NCBI GenBank assembly: GCA_016703425.1
Contig: JADJCA010000011.1
Span: 310,001 to 374,000 of the forward strand
Length of the DNA: 64,000 nucleotides
Source: Myxococcales bacterium
GTDB taxonomy: Bacteria > Myxococcota_A > Polyangia > Polyangiales > Polyangiaceae
Direction of reading: 5' to 3'
Shown: positions 49,522-58,708 of the stretch, one piece after another
How positions within the stretch are numbered: position 1 is the stretch's first letter
How the letters are laid out: the number at the start of each line of letters is the position of its first letter
The notes under the pieces: generated by a model
Databases searched by the model: none
Seen by the model: only the letters and a program-made list of their open reading frames with translations
What the model was told of the DNA's origin: nothing
Position numbers and translations under genes: made by a program

Positions 49522-50277
49522 TCATCCGCGGACGTCGCAGGCCAAGACGCCGATGCCTTCGATGTCGATTTCGAGGCGATCGCCACCGACCAACGGCCCC
49601 ACGCCGCTCGGCGTTCCGGTGACGAGCAAGTCGCCCGGCTCGAGCGTCATCATGCGGCTCGCGTAAGCGACGAGCGCTGCGACCGAGAAAACCATCTGGC
49701 TCGTCCGACCATCCTGGCGGGTCACGCCGTTGACGCGGCAGCGCACGGCGAGATCACGCGGATCGAGCCGCGTTTCGACGACGGGACCGACGGGACAGAA
49801 CGTGTCGAAGCCCTTGGCGCGGGACCACTGGCCATCGCTTTTTTGGAGGTCGCGAGCGGTGATGTCCCCGACGCACGTGTAGCCGTAGACGAAGTCGAGC
49901 GCCTCTTGCTCGCGGACCGCCTTCGCCCGCGTGCCGATCACGACGCCGAGCTCCGCTTCGTGTTCCACGCGCTTGCTTTCCGCTGGCAGGACGATGGCGT
50001 CGCCGGGACCGATCAGCGAAGAGCTCGGCTTCAAGAAGAGGAGCGGCTCCTTGGGCACCTCGTTGCCGAGCTCTTTCGCATGCTCGGCATAGTTGCGACC
50101 GACGCAGAGAATCTTGGGCGGCAGGACCGGCGCCAGGAGCCGCTGCGTTCGCCAAGGTAGGGCCGCCCCATCGCGACGGCCCCCAAGCCACGGGGGCGCA
50201 TCGAGCGGGAACGCCCTGTCGCCATCGATTTCTGCGAACACCGGGCCCGAGGGGAGCGCGAGACGAACGATCTGCAC
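49522..50277 (-). CDS. fumarylacetoacetate hydrolase family protein
   Basis: A 251-residue FAH-fold enzyme: ILCVGRNYAEHAKELG, PLLFLKPSSSLIGPGDAIV, VEHEAELGVVIGTRAK (acidic metal ligands) and the C-terminal GDLLVTGTPSGVGPL. These features mark the acylpyruvase/5-carboxymethyl-HHDD branch that cleaves C-C bonds of diketo acids using Mg2+. Exact substrate cannot be assigned. The gene's stop lies 13 bases before the FGE-like start. Confidence 0.87.
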   Translation of the reverse strand: MQIVRLALPSGPVFAEIDGDRAFPLDAPPWLGGRRDGAALPWRTQRLLAPVLPPKILCVGRNYAEHAKELGNEVPKEPLLFLKPSSSLIGPGDAIVLPAESKRVEHEAELGVVIGTRAKAVREQEALDFVYGYTCVGDITARDLQKSDGQWSRAKGFDTFCPVGPVVETRLDPRDLAVRCRVNGVTRQDGRTSQMVFSVAALVAYASRMMTLEPGDLLVTGTPSGVGPLVGGDRLEIDIEGIGVLACDVRG

Positions 50278-50417
50278 CGCATGCTTGTCTCACGGCGCTC
50301 CGAGCGCTTGCAAGGCAGGCGAGGGCGGCGGCGGGCGAAGGCGGCGACGACGGGCAGGCGCGCGAGGCTAGGCGCAGCCGTGGCGCGCCCCTACCATCAG
50401 CCCGCCCAAAGCCGCCC

Positions 50418-51281
50418 ATGAACATCCGCCTCGCCTTTTCACCCGACAGCGATGACCTCTTCATGTTCTACGCGCTCGTCGCGGGAAAGATCGACACCGG
50501 GGGCCTGACGTTCACCGCCGAGCGTGCCGACACCGAGAGCCTCAACGCGCGCGCCGATGCCGGCGACGTCGACGTGCTCGCCGTCTCGATCGCGCGCTAC
50601 GCCACCATTCACGAGCGCTACCAGCTGCTGCCCCACGGCGCGTCCGTTGGTCGAGGCTATGGGCCCGTTGTTGTGACCGTGCCCGGCGGAGCCACGTCGC
50701 TCGACGACCTCCGCGAGAAGCGTGTCGGAATCCCGGGCGCACGCACGACGGCGGCGCTGGTGCTCCGCATCTTGATGGGCGCGCGTCCGTATGAGCCGGT
50801 GGTGCTCCCCATCTCGCCTTACGCCCGAACCTTTGAGGCGTTGCGCGGCGGCGAGGTCGCGGCGGCGTTGCTCATCCACGAGGGTCGCTTGACCTACGAG
50901 CGCGAAGGATTCGCCCGCGTGCTCGACATCGGCGAAGCGTGGGCCTCGCAAACCGGCGGCTTGCCCCTTCCGCTCGGCGGCAACGTCATCCGCCGCGACC
51001 TCGGCGCGCCGCTCATCGCCAAGGTTTCAGACCTCTGCCGTAAGTCCATCGAGTGGGCCATCGCGCACCACGACGAGGTGGCCCAGGCGCTGCTCGCGGC
51101 CGATGAGCGCGCCGACGTGGGCCTCGACGCGGGCCTCCTCAATCGGTACCTCGCGATGTACGCGAACGAGGACACGCGCGACATGCGCGAAGACGTCGTC
51201 CGGGCGATGGCCGAGCTCTTCCGTCGCGGCGCCGACGCAGGGGTCTTTCTGGGGAATGTGCCCCTCGATTTGGCCCCGTGA
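50418..51281 (+). CDS. mqnD: 1,4-dihydroxy-6-naphthoate synthase (futalosine pathway)
   Basis: A 287-residue MqnD/MqnA-family protein. It starts MNIRLAFSPDSDDLFMFYAL, the MqnD-type N-terminus, and has YQLLPHGASVGRGYGPVVV, KRVGIPGARTTAALVLRIL and EVAAALLIHEGRLTYE. MqnD converts cyclic de-hypoxanthine futalosine to 1,4-dihydroxy-6-naphthoate in the alternative menaquinone pathway. This implies menaquinone made via futalosine, as in many Myxococcota. No other mqn gene lies nearby. MqnA is the main alternative, but the DDLFMF motif favours MqnD. Confidence 0.85.
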   Translation: MNIRLAFSPDSDDLFMFYALVAGKIDTGGLTFTAERADTESLNARADAGDVDVLAVSIARYATIHERYQLLPHGASVGRGYGPVVVTVPGGATSLDDLREKRVGIPGARTTAALVLRILMGARPYEPVVLPISPYARTFEALRGGEVAAALLIHEGRLTYEREGFARVLDIGEAWASQTGGLPLPLGGNVIRRDLGAPLIAKVSDLCRKSIEWAIAHHDEVAQALLAADERADVGLDAGLLNRYLAMYANEDTRDMREDVVRAMAELFRRGADAGVFLGNVPLDLAP

Positions 51282-51455
51282 AGCTGCGACGCGACAGACC
51301 TCACGCGACCAAACCAGGTCCATCCCGGCCCGCGGGGCGGGGGCCCCTCGATCCATGCGGGGCCCACATTTCGGGACGGTAGCCCCGGTTGTCGCGGGGT
51401 TGTCTGGGAGTTGGCAATAAGAGCGTTTGGCGCGACCCTTGCGAAGAGGTTGCCC

Positions 51456-53438
51456 ATGCTTTCCCTCCGCCGCCGCCAACTCCTTCAGTCCCTCGCCGCT
51501 GGCGCGGGGCTCTCCGCCATCCCTACCCTCGGCTGCTCCGCGAACGCGGAGGAGGAAGAGGTCACGCTCGATGAGCTCGACGCCAAGGCGACGGCGCTCT
51601 CGAAGGTGAAGAAGATCGTGGTTCTCATGATGGAGAATCGCTCCTTCGACCACTACTTCGGGCACCTGTCGATCGCGAAGGCCCAGGGCGGTGAAGGCGT
51701 CGAGAAGTACAACTACGATCCCCGTCGACCGGACCAGCGCCCCGGCGACCGCCGCGTCAACGGCCTGACCGGCAGCGAGTGGAACCCGAAGGCTCCGAAC
51801 GGCAAAGAGGCCGACGGCGTGAAGGTCTTCTACGCCCACGACAAGCAGCTCGGCTACAGCATCGGCGACATCAACCACGAGTGGGTCGAGTGCCACAACC
51901 AGTGGAACCCCGTTCGCGTCGCGCCCGGTCAGCTCCCGAAGCAAGGCAAGATGGACGGCTTCATCATCGAGCACCTCCGCGATCGCGGCGAGCTCGGCGA
52001 CCTCGGTCCGGCCTGGGGCGCCACGTGTGACGCGTTCCAGCAGATTTGCACCGACGGCACTCAGAACGCGAGCGCCCTGCTTTGCGGCGCCGAGGCCGGC
52101 AAGGACGCGTCCGTCGAGCTCAAGCTCGCGGCCTGCGGGCACGCCGACTCGCCGATGTCGTATTACAAGCGAAGCGACACGCCGGTCTTCCACGCGATCT
52201 ACGACCGCTTCGTTCTCTGCGACAACTGGTACGCGTCGGTCTGCGGGCCGACCTGGCCCAACCGCTACTACGTTCACAGCGGCACCGCCGGCGGCGCCAT
52301 CGGCACCGACGTCAAGCGCGACTCGCGCCACGACCTCGACACCATCTTCAAGGTGCTCCGCGACTCGAACATCAACTTCTACAACTTCTACGTCGATGCC
52401 CCGCTCATTCAGGCGATGTATGGCAACGACGCGACCAACTTTGCTGACGCGAACCGCGGCATGGCCAACGTGTTCGCGGGCAACAGCCCCGCGGGCAAGC
52501 TCTTCGTGGACGCCGCCAAGGCGAAGAAGGGCTGGCTCGAGAATCTGATCCGCAGCGTCGCTCAGGACCGTTCCTTCGAGGAGCGCTGCAAGGTCGGCGA
52601 CCTGCCGCCCGTCTCGTACATCGAGCCGCCGTATTTCTCTGCCGACGATCACCCGCCGCACGACATCCAAATGGGGCAGGCGTTCGTCAAGAGCGTCTAC
52701 AACATGCTCTACGGCAAGACGGCGAACCGTAAGCAGGCGAGCGAGACGCTCCTCGTCATCATGTACGACGAGCACGGCTCGTTCTACGACCACCAGGATC
52801 CGGGCGTCGCGTTCGCTTCCTCGTCAGCCGACAAAGACGCCGATCGCAACTTCAAGCCGCTCGGCTTCCGCGTCCCCGCCATGGTCCTGGGCCCGATGGT
52901 GAAGAAGGCGCACGTTTCGCACACGGTCTACGACCATAGCTCGGTCCTTCGGACCATCTACAACTGGGCCGCCGTTCACGCGAGCATCAACTCGGGCATC
53001 TTCACCAAGTGCAGCCCCGGCAAGGAAACCCCCTGCAAGGCAGCTGTCCGCGGCGTGCAGACGCAGGAGATGATCGACGAGGTCTACCGCGCTGGCTTCC
53101 CGACGGACCATCCGCTGCGGCCGCTCCACGCGCAACAAGCCGTGAACGTCATCCACAAGCCGATGCTCCGCGTCCTCGCGGCCAACGACATCTCCGACTG
53201 CCTCGATCCGAACTACGAAGGCACCGAGTCGACCTACAACCCCGGGACCACGATGCCCTTCATGCCCGAGGTGAAGACGAAGGAAGGCCTCGTGCTTGCC
53301 AGCATGCAGTTCAGTCACGGGCAGGCAGGCGTTGCGGCGGCGCTCGGCGTCAAGCAGCCCTCGTTCCGTCAGAAGACCGAGGCCGTCAAGATCGTCATGG
53401 AGCACATGTATCGCCTCGGCGCCGTCAACATCGGCTGA
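51456..53438 (+). CDS. Tat-exported phosphoesterase (phospholipase C/acid phosphatase-like)
   Basis: A 660-residue protein of the bacterial phosphoesterase (PLC/AcpA) family. ATG 51456 gives MLSLRRRQLLQSLAAGAG, a twin-arginine signal, ending near GCSANAEE (possible lipid Cys). The active-site start VVLMMENRSFDHYFGHL includes the Thr/Asn nucleophile region typical of the family, and later blocks (IMYDEHGSFYDH, DHSSVLRTIYN) carry metal-binding residues. It cleaves phospholipids or phosphomonoesters outside the cytoplasm. A terminator follows. Confidence 0.87.
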   Translation: MLSLRRRQLLQSLAAGAGLSAIPTLGCSANAEEEEVTLDELDAKATALSKVKKIVVLMMENRSFDHYFGHLSIAKAQGGEGVEKYNYDPRRPDQRPGDRRVNGLTGSEWNPKAPNGKEADGVKVFYAHDKQLGYSIGDINHEWVECHNQWNPVRVAPGQLPKQGKMDGFIIEHLRDRGELGDLGPAWGATCDAFQQICTDGTQNASALLCGAEAGKDASVELKLAACGHADSPMSYYKRSDTPVFHAIYDRFVLCDNWYASVCGPTWPNRYYVHSGTAGGAIGTDVKRDSRHDLDTIFKVLRDSNINFYNFYVDAPLIQAMYGNDATNFADANRGMANVFAGNSPAGKLFVDAAKAKKGWLENLIRSVAQDRSFEERCKVGDLPPVSYIEPPYFSADDHPPHDIQMGQAFVKSVYNMLYGKTANRKQASETLLVIMYDEHGSFYDHQDPGVAFASSSADKDADRNFKPLGFRVPAMVLGPMVKKAHVSHTVYDHSSVLRTIYNWAAVHASINSGIFTKCSPGKETPCKAAVRGVQTQEMIDEVYRAGFPTDHPLRPLHAQQAVNVIHKPMLRVLAANDISDCLDPNYEGTESTYNPGTTMPFMPEVKTKEGLVLASMQFSHGQAGVAAALGVKQPSFRQKTEAVKIVMEHMYRLGAVNIG

Positions 53439-53472
53439 CCGAATCGGGGCGCACCGGAGCGCCAAATAGACG

Positions 53473-53508
53473 AAGGGCCGCCGCGGATACCGCGACGGCC
53501 CTTTTTCT
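53473..53508 (+). terminator. rho-independent terminator between converging genes
   Basis: AAGGGCCG...CGG and CCG...ACGGCCCTT around an ATAC loop form a GC-rich stem, followed on the + strand by TTTTTCTTT (53502-53510). It ends the phosphoesterase gene (stop 53438) and may also serve the minus-strand lipoprotein gene ending at 53537. Confidence 0.8.
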
Positions 53509-53536
53509 TTGGCAAGCGAGAGCGTTTAGCCCTGCT

Positions 53537-53980
53537 TCAACCGCACTGAGAGCTGAGGCTGGTCAACGCGGCGGCGCAGCTCGATGCTTGACCCGTGTCG
53601 ACGACACTCTGGCACGTGGTCTTCGTGGAACCCGTGAGCGAATCGCAGCACGTCTGCAGGTCTTCGCACGCGGTGGCGCTGCCACCCTCCGGCACGGGGC
53701 CGCCGGCCTCGATGATCACGCTGGCTTCGATCGGTGTGCCAGCCTCCTTGATGGTGATCGAACCGCCATCGCGGCTAGTGGCCGGCGGATCCGCCGAGCT
53801 GCCCTGACCGGTCTTCGAGCCTGCCGACTCGTTGCCCGAAAGAACGGTTCCCGGAGACTCGAACGTGTCGCCGGGGGCCTCGCGCGTATAGGACAGGGAC
53901 GTGTAGGTGCCCGGACCGCCGCTCGAGCACGCGCCCACGAAGAGCGCGCCCCAGAGCGAAAGATGAAGCTTGTTTCGCAT
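53537..53980 (-). CDS. Cys-rich lipoprotein, unknown function
   Basis: A 147-residue lipoprotein (signal LWGALFVGACSS). After a Gly/Ser-rich linker the C-terminal part has a Cys-dense block (CEDLQTCCDSL, TTCQSVVDTG, SSCAAALTSLSSQCG) with six Cys, probably disulfide-bonded. Similar short Cys-block tails occur in other myxobacterial lipoproteins. It lies 9 bases after the outer-membrane protein gene, in the same operon. Confidence 0.62.
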   Translation of the reverse strand: MRNKLHLSLWGALFVGACSSGGPGTYTSLSYTREAPGDTFESPGTVLSGNESAGSKTGQGSSADPPATSRDGGSITIKEAGTPIEASVIIEAGGPVPEGGSATACEDLQTCCDSLTGSTKTTCQSVVDTGQASSCAAALTSLSSQCG

Positions 53981-53989
53981 GGGAACCTC

Positions 53990-54811
53990 TCAGAAGTAGT
54001 AGAGCGCGGCGATGTTGTTGGTGAAGAGCGCCCACGGATCGCTTTGAACCGTGGTGCCGAACGCGAGCGTGTCGGTCGCGCTGCTGTTGGTGCCGTTCGG
54101 CGTGTCTTGCGACTGCTTCGTCGCGATGCGCGCCATGTTCATACCCACTGAGCCTTGCAGCGAAAGCTGCGGCACGCCAATGAATCCGAACTGGATCTCG
54201 GCGCCGGCACGGGCGCCGAGCTCGATGCGCGAGCCGGTGCGGCTCGTGTCGGGCTGGCCCTGCTGCTTCAGCGTTGATGTTCCACCGGCGAGGAGGAGCT
54301 CCGGAACGATGGTGAAGGTGAAGTGCTTGCCGTACGCGAGCGCCACGGGCACGCCGGCCTTGACGCCGCCGACGAGGACGCCCGGCTGCTCGACGGTTTG
54401 CGTCTGGTTGCCGTTGACGTTTTCCGCCGAGCCCGACTGGGTGCGGAGGCCGAGCGACACGTCGAGGCCGATGCGGTCGCTCATCCAGTAACGCATGCCG
54501 ATGAACGGCGCGGTGACGAGGCCGAGGCCCGCGACGGGGATCTGCGAGACGCCCATGTAGCCGACGGCAAAACGCCCGACGACCTGCTCGTGATCGCTGG
54601 GCCCTTCCGGGGCCGCAGCACCAGCGGCCGGCGCCGCAGGGGCCGCGGGAGGCGTGGGCTTCGGAAGCATCGAGGTGGAGTTGGCGTCGCCGCCCGTGGA
54701 AACACTTCCGCCGACGCTGCCGCCGACAGTGCTCGTGTCCTGGGCCGCAGACGTGCGGGCGCCGAAGAGACAAAGTGCTGCAGCCGAGACGGCCAAGATC
54801 GATCGAATCAT
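53990..54811 (-). CDS. outer-membrane beta-barrel protein
   Basis: A 273-residue protein. ATG 54811 gives the signal MIRSILAVSAAALCLFGARTSAA; a longer start has no signal character. After a Pro/Ala linker comes a series of amphipathic strands (VGRFAVGYMGVSQIPVAGLG, IGLDVSLGLRTQSG, IELGARAGAEIQFGF) ending in NIAALYYF, whose terminal Phe is typical for barrel assembly. Small 8-12-strand barrel expected. Function unknown; operon with the lipoprotein. Confidence 0.72.
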   Translation of the reverse strand: MIRSILAVSAAALCLFGARTSAAQDTSTVGGSVGGSVSTGGDANSTSMLPKPTPPAAPAAPAAGAAAPEGPSDHEQVVGRFAVGYMGVSQIPVAGLGLVTAPFIGMRYWMSDRIGLDVSLGLRTQSGSAENVNGNQTQTVEQPGVLVGGVKAGVPVALAYGKHFTFTIVPELLLAGGTSTLKQQGQPDTSRTGSRIELGARAGAEIQFGFIGVPQLSLQGSVGMNMARIATKQSQDTPNGTNSSATDTLAFGTTVQSDPWALFTNNIAALYYF

Positions 54812-54949
54812 GATTGGGGTTCCTCTCCTCTCAACGGCGGGAGCTAAAGCCGAAGCCTCGCCCCCGGTCAAGGCCGTTTCGCCCTAAGTGCCCCTCCGGC
54901 CTGCGTAAACTTGTGCAAACGTGGCCTCAGAGGAAGATTCCGGGCATCG

Positions 54950-55801
54950 ATGCGTATCTGGAGGCTCGTTTTCGTACTGCTCGTCTTCGTCGCGTGCCGT
55001 CGCGACGCCGGCGGTGGCGGCGCGGGCGTCGACGCCCGGCCGATTCGCGTCGTATCGCTGTCGCCCTCCACCACCGAGACGCTCTTTGCGCTCGGCGCTG
55101 GCGCCGTCGTCGTGGGTCGCTCGCGGTATTGCAACACGCCACCGGAGGCCCGCGCGGTCCCCGTCGTCGGCGGCTACACCGATCCGAACTTCGAGGCGAT
55201 CTTCGCCGCGACACCCACGCTCGTGGTCGGCGCTCGCGGTCCTGCGGGCCCTGCGCTCGCGAGCCGCCTCGCGGAGCGCGGCATCGCCACGATGTTCCCT
55301 GAGACGGAGACGGTCAGCGCGATTCACGAGTCGATCCTCGCGCTCGGCGCCGCCGTCGGTCAGGGCGAGAGGGCGCGCGCGCTGGTTGGCGCCTCGTCGG
55401 AGCGAATCGCGAAGACCGCGGCTCGCATCGGCGGCAAGAGGCGGCCTCGCGTGCTTCTGCTCTTCGACTTGGAGCCGCTCGTCGCCGCGGGGCCGAAGAG
55501 CTTCCCCGACGAGCTCCTGCGCCTCGCCGGCGGAGACAACGTGGTCACGGAAGGGCCGCCCTACCCCGTCTTGAGCCTCGAGCGCGTGCTGGCCCTCGAT
55601 CCCGACATCATCCTCGACACCACGGTCGCCATGACCAAAGCGCCGACGCGCATCCACAAGGACACGCCCGGCCTATCTTCGCTGCGCGCGACGCGCGAAG
55701 GCCGCGTCGTCGGCATCGACGACGAGAGCGTCTTGCGGCCCGGTCCGCGCGTGGCCGAGGCCGTGGAGCGTTTCGCCCGCGCGCTCCACGGCGAGCGCTA
55801 G
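54950..55801 (+). CDS. BtuF-like metal-chelate/cobalamin-binding lipoprotein
   Basis: A 283-residue helical-backbone receptor. ATG 54950 gives a lipoprotein signal (RLVFVLLVFVAC). The core matches the BtuF/FhuD/TroA-helical type: RVVSLSPSTTETLFALGAG, VVGRSRYCNTPPEA, PVVGGYTDPNFEAIFAATP, LVVGARGPAG and PDIILDTT. Such proteins capture cobalamin or iron chelates for an ABC importer. No permease or ATPase is adjacent; a matching-type ATPase is encoded at 11629-12477, so they may work together with a permease outside the window. Confidence 0.82.
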   Translation: MRIWRLVFVLLVFVACRRDAGGGGAGVDARPIRVVSLSPSTTETLFALGAGAVVVGRSRYCNTPPEARAVPVVGGYTDPNFEAIFAATPTLVVGARGPAGPALASRLAERGIATMFPETETVSAIHESILALGAAVGQGERARALVGASSERIAKTAARIGGKRRPRVLLLFDLEPLVAAGPKSFPDELLRLAGGDNVVTEGPPYPVLSLERVLALDPDIILDTTVAMTKAPTRIHKDTPGLSSLRATREGRVVGIDDESVLRPGPRVAEAVERFARALHGER

Positions 55802-55810
55802 CGAGCGCGT

Positions 55811-57142
55811 TTACTCAGGAGAACCGTCGGCGGTTTCGGCGGCGACGCTGGCAGCCGGCGTGCCCGGCGCATCGCCGCGAAGCGTCATCGCGACGAGGAG
55901 TGCGACGCCCATGCCGATGGCGCCAGCAATGTAAGGTGCACGCATCGAGATCGCGCCGTAAACGTAGCCGCCGAAGGCCGGGCCGATGACCCGAGCCAAC
56001 GCGGCGAACGACTGGTTCGTCCCCAAGACGGCGCCCTGCCGCGTGGCATCGGCGCGTTTCGAGACGAAGGCGGAGACCGTCGGCTGTGTGATCCCGTTGC
56101 CGAGCGCCAAGAGGCCCGACGCGGCGTAGAGCAAGCTGCGGCCGAGGCTAGGCGAGAGCGCGATGCCTGCGAACGCGAGACACTGGAGGGCCGTCCCGAC
56201 GCGGACGAGGCTCGCCTCAGCGTAGCGCCTCGTCAGCGGACGAATGAGGCCGCCCTGCACGACCGCGGCGACGACGCCGATGAACGCGAGGAGAATCCCC
56301 GTGTCGACCTGGTCCATACCGAAGGCGTCTTTGTTCAAGTAGCGGAAGGTCTGATCGAGGTTCGTGAAGGCCACGACGATGAGAAAGTTCACCAGGATGG
56401 CCCTGGCGAGCGGCGCGTCGGCGAGGACGGCGCGCGCGTGACCCATGTCGATGGGCGCGAGCGTTCGGCGCGGACCGAGCGGCGGAAGCGACGTGCCCGT
56501 CGACTCGGGGGGGCTCGCAGAGCCGGGACGTGACGAAGGCCTCGCGCGGCGCTCCGGCGGCAAGGACTCGGGGAGACCGAACCAAACCCAGATGAAGTTC
56601 ACGAGCGAGAGCGCCGCCGCGGCGAAGCAAGCGACGACGTCGGTCTTCCTGTTGACCGTAATCTTTGCGAGCAGTCCTCCCATCGCGGGCCCAAGAATGA
56701 ACCCGATGCCAAAGGCCATGCCGACCATGCCCATGCCGCGGGCGCGGTCTTTCGGCGTCGTGATGTCGGCGATGTAGGCTGACGCGGTGCCCAGGTTGGC
56801 CGTCGCAATGCCACCAAAAGCGCGCGCGGCGAAGAGCCACGCGACGCTGTGGCCGTAGGCGAGACCGAGCCCGAGGCCCAGCATCGTGAGGCCGCTCGCG
56901 AAGACCGACCAGACGAGGATCGGCCGACGACCCACGCGGTCCGAGAGACGGCCCCAGATGGGGACGAAGAGAAACTGCATCAGCGAATAGATCGCGCCGA
57001 GGAGCGTGCCGACGAACGCCGTCGTTCCGAAGCCGTCGCGGGCTTCTTCCGCGAGAAACGGAATGACGAGACCGAAGCCCAAGAGGTCGAGCACGATGGT
57101 GAGGAAGATCGCGCCCAGCGAGGGGTTTCGCTTTGCCTTCAT
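55811..57142 (-). CDS. MFS exporter (TetA-like)
   Basis: A 443-residue MFS protein from ATG 57142. TetA/drug-exporter features: FLTIVLDLLGFGLVIPFLAE, the loop GRLSDRVGRRPILV and GILLAFIGVVAAVVQGGLIR. About 12 membrane segments with a central cytoplasmic loop (about 205-240). ATG 57142 overlaps the tlyA stop (57139) by 4 bases. Drug or metabolite efflux is likely; substrate unknown. Confidence 0.85.
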   Translation of the reverse strand: MKAKRNPSLGAIFLTIVLDLLGFGLVIPFLAEEARDGFGTTAFVGTLLGAIYSLMQFLFVPIWGRLSDRVGRRPILVWSVFASGLTMLGLGLGLAYGHSVAWLFAARAFGGIATANLGTASAYIADITTPKDRARGMGMVGMAFGIGFILGPAMGGLLAKITVNRKTDVVACFAAAALSLVNFIWVWFGLPESLPPERRARPSSRPGSASPPESTGTSLPPLGPRRTLAPIDMGHARAVLADAPLARAILVNFLIVVAFTNLDQTFRYLNKDAFGMDQVDTGILLAFIGVVAAVVQGGLIRPLTRRYAEASLVRVGTALQCLAFAGIALSPSLGRSLLYAASGLLALGNGITQPTVSAFVSKRADATRQGAVLGTNQSFAALARVIGPAFGGYVYGAISMRAPYIAGAIGMGVALLVAMTLRGDAPGTPAASVAAETADGSPE

Positions 57143-57879
57143 GGCGCCTCGCGAAGGGCGAGGACGAAGGCCTCGACGTTGCCCTTGGGGCCAGCGACCG
57201 GCGAATCGCACGTGGTGACGACGCGAAAGCCCGAGGTTCTGACCTCTTCGAGGACCTTTTGGATGGTCCCTTCGCGAAGCGCTTCGTCGCGCACGACGCC
57301 GTGGCTCCGCGAAGCTTCTTCGCGACCCACCTCGAACTGCGGCTTGATGAGCGCCACGAGCGAGCCGCCAGGCGACACCGTTCGAGCGAGCGCCGGCAAG
57401 AGGAGGCCGAGACCGATGAACGACGCGTCCACGACGGCGAGGTCAACGAGGCCGCCGATGACCTCCGGCGTGAGCGTGCGACCGTTGGTGCGCTCGTGGA
57501 CCGCCACGCGCGGATCGACCCGCAGCTTGTGGGCCAGTTGGCCGTAGCCGACGTCGACGGCGACGACCTCTTTGGCGCCGCGCTGGAGCAAGCAATCGGT
57601 GAAGCCGCCGGTGGAGGCGCCCATGTCGAGGCACCGGAGGCCCGCGACAGCGACACCGAAGGTGGTGAGCGCGCCGTCGAGCTTGAGGCCGCCGCGCGAG
57701 ACGAAGGGGTTGTCGGACCCTTTGACGGTCACGTCGGCGTCGTCTTTCACCGGCACGCCGGCCTTGTCGACGCGCTCGCCATCGACGAAGACCGTCCCGG
57801 CGAGGATCATCGCCTGGGCCCGCGCCCGCGACGGAGCCAAGCCCCGGGTCACGAGGAGCTGGTCGAGGCGCGCTTTCAC
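57139..57879 (-). CDS. tlyA: TlyA-family rRNA 2'-O-methyltransferase/hemolysin
   Basis: A 246-residue protein from GTG 57879. The N-terminal S4 RNA-binding domain (KARLDQLLVTRGLAPSRARA) is followed by an FtsJ-like methyltransferase with the SAM loop CLDMGASTGGFTDCLL and later VVAVDVGYGQL, VDASFIGL and LIKPQFEVG. TlyA methylates ribose positions in 16S/23S rRNA and sets capreomycin sensitivity in mycobacteria. It is coupled to the MFS exporter gene. Confidence 0.88.
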   Translation of the reverse strand: MKARLDQLLVTRGLAPSRARAQAMILAGTVFVDGERVDKAGVPVKDDADVTVKGSDNPFVSRGGLKLDGALTTFGVAVAGLRCLDMGASTGGFTDCLLQRGAKEVVAVDVGYGQLAHKLRVDPRVAVHERTNGRTLTPEVIGGLVDLAVVDASFIGLGLLLPALARTVSPGGSLVALIKPQFEVGREEASRSHGVVRDEALREGTIQKVLEEVRTSGFRVVTTCDSPVAGPKGNVEAFVLALREAP

Positions 57880-57946
57880 GCCGCGGAAATAGCACAGAAG
57901 CGTTGGGTTTTTGCCGATGAGGCGCCGCGTCGGGCAAACTGAGGCC

Positions 57947-58699
57947 ATGGCCGTCCCCCCGACCGATGCCGCCGCAGCCGCTGGCGCGCCCTCCCGGGCC
58001 GGCGCTTGGGTCGACCTGTCGCTGACGCTCCCGATCTTCCTCGTCTACCACTTCGGCGTCGTCTTCCTGAACGTTCGCAACGCGACCGACTGGGTCACGA
58101 CCAACCTCATGGCCGTCTCGGAGGGGTCAACGGGCGTCTATTTGCTCCTCACGGCCTCCATCGGCGTGGTCTTCGCCGGCTTCTTCTCGTGGCTCGGTCG
58201 CGGGCAGGCGTTCAAGACGGGAAAGTTCGTGCAAGTCCTCGTGGAGGGCACGGCCTACGCCATCGTGATGCGGCTCACGGGCGCCTGGGCCGCAGGCCTC
58301 TTCTTGGGCCCCCACACAGGCAAGGAAGGCTTCGCAAGCGGCGTCATCACGTCCTTCGGCGCGGGGTTTTACGAAGAGCTCGCGTTCCGCGTCATCCTCT
58401 TCGGCTTCGGTGGTCAGCTCGTCGCGTGGCTCGTCACCGGCGAGCCGTTTCGTGCGCTCACCGGCGGCTCGCGGCTCTCCGCGCGAGGCTTCTTCGTCAT
58501 CGCGCTTTGGGGCGCCGCCTGCGCGCTCCTGTTCAGCGGCGTCCACTACATTGGGCCGCTAAGGGACACGTTCACGCTGCCATCGTTCGCCTTCCGCGCG
58601 GCGCTCGGCGCGGTGCTCACGCTCATCTACGCGTTCCGCGGCTTCGCGACCGCCGTGTGGGCCCACGCCATCTACGACGTTTGGGTGGTGGTGTTCTAG
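57947..58699 (+). CDS. CPBP/CAAX-type intramembrane protease
   Basis: A 250-residue membrane protein. ATG 57947 (MAVPPTD) is used; ATG 57911 is an in-frame alternative. The CPBP motifs are present: EExxFR in YEELAFRVILFG, His in LLFSGVHYIG, and HAIYDVWV near the C-terminus. These supply the catalytic Glu/Arg and His of the Abi/CAAX fold. Substrate unknown; bacterial members often act in bacteriocin immunity or peptide processing. Confidence 0.82.
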   Translation: MAVPPTDAAAAAGAPSRAGAWVDLSLTLPIFLVYHFGVVFLNVRNATDWVTTNLMAVSEGSTGVYLLLTASIGVVFAGFFSWLGRGQAFKTGKFVQVLVEGTAYAIVMRLTGAWAAGLFLGPHTGKEGFASGVITSFGAGFYEELAFRVILFGFGGQLVAWLVTGEPFRALTGGSRLSARGFFVIALWGAACALLFSGVHYIGPLRDTFTLPSFAFRAALGAVLTLIYAFRGFATAVWAHAIYDVWVVVF

Positions 58700-58708
58700 A
58701 CTCGCGCC

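Noticed and set aside
51027..52793. Long minus-strand reading frame (588 codons) over mqnD and the phosphoesterase
   Set aside because: Antisense to two genes with recognisable motifs; no signal or domain in the translation.
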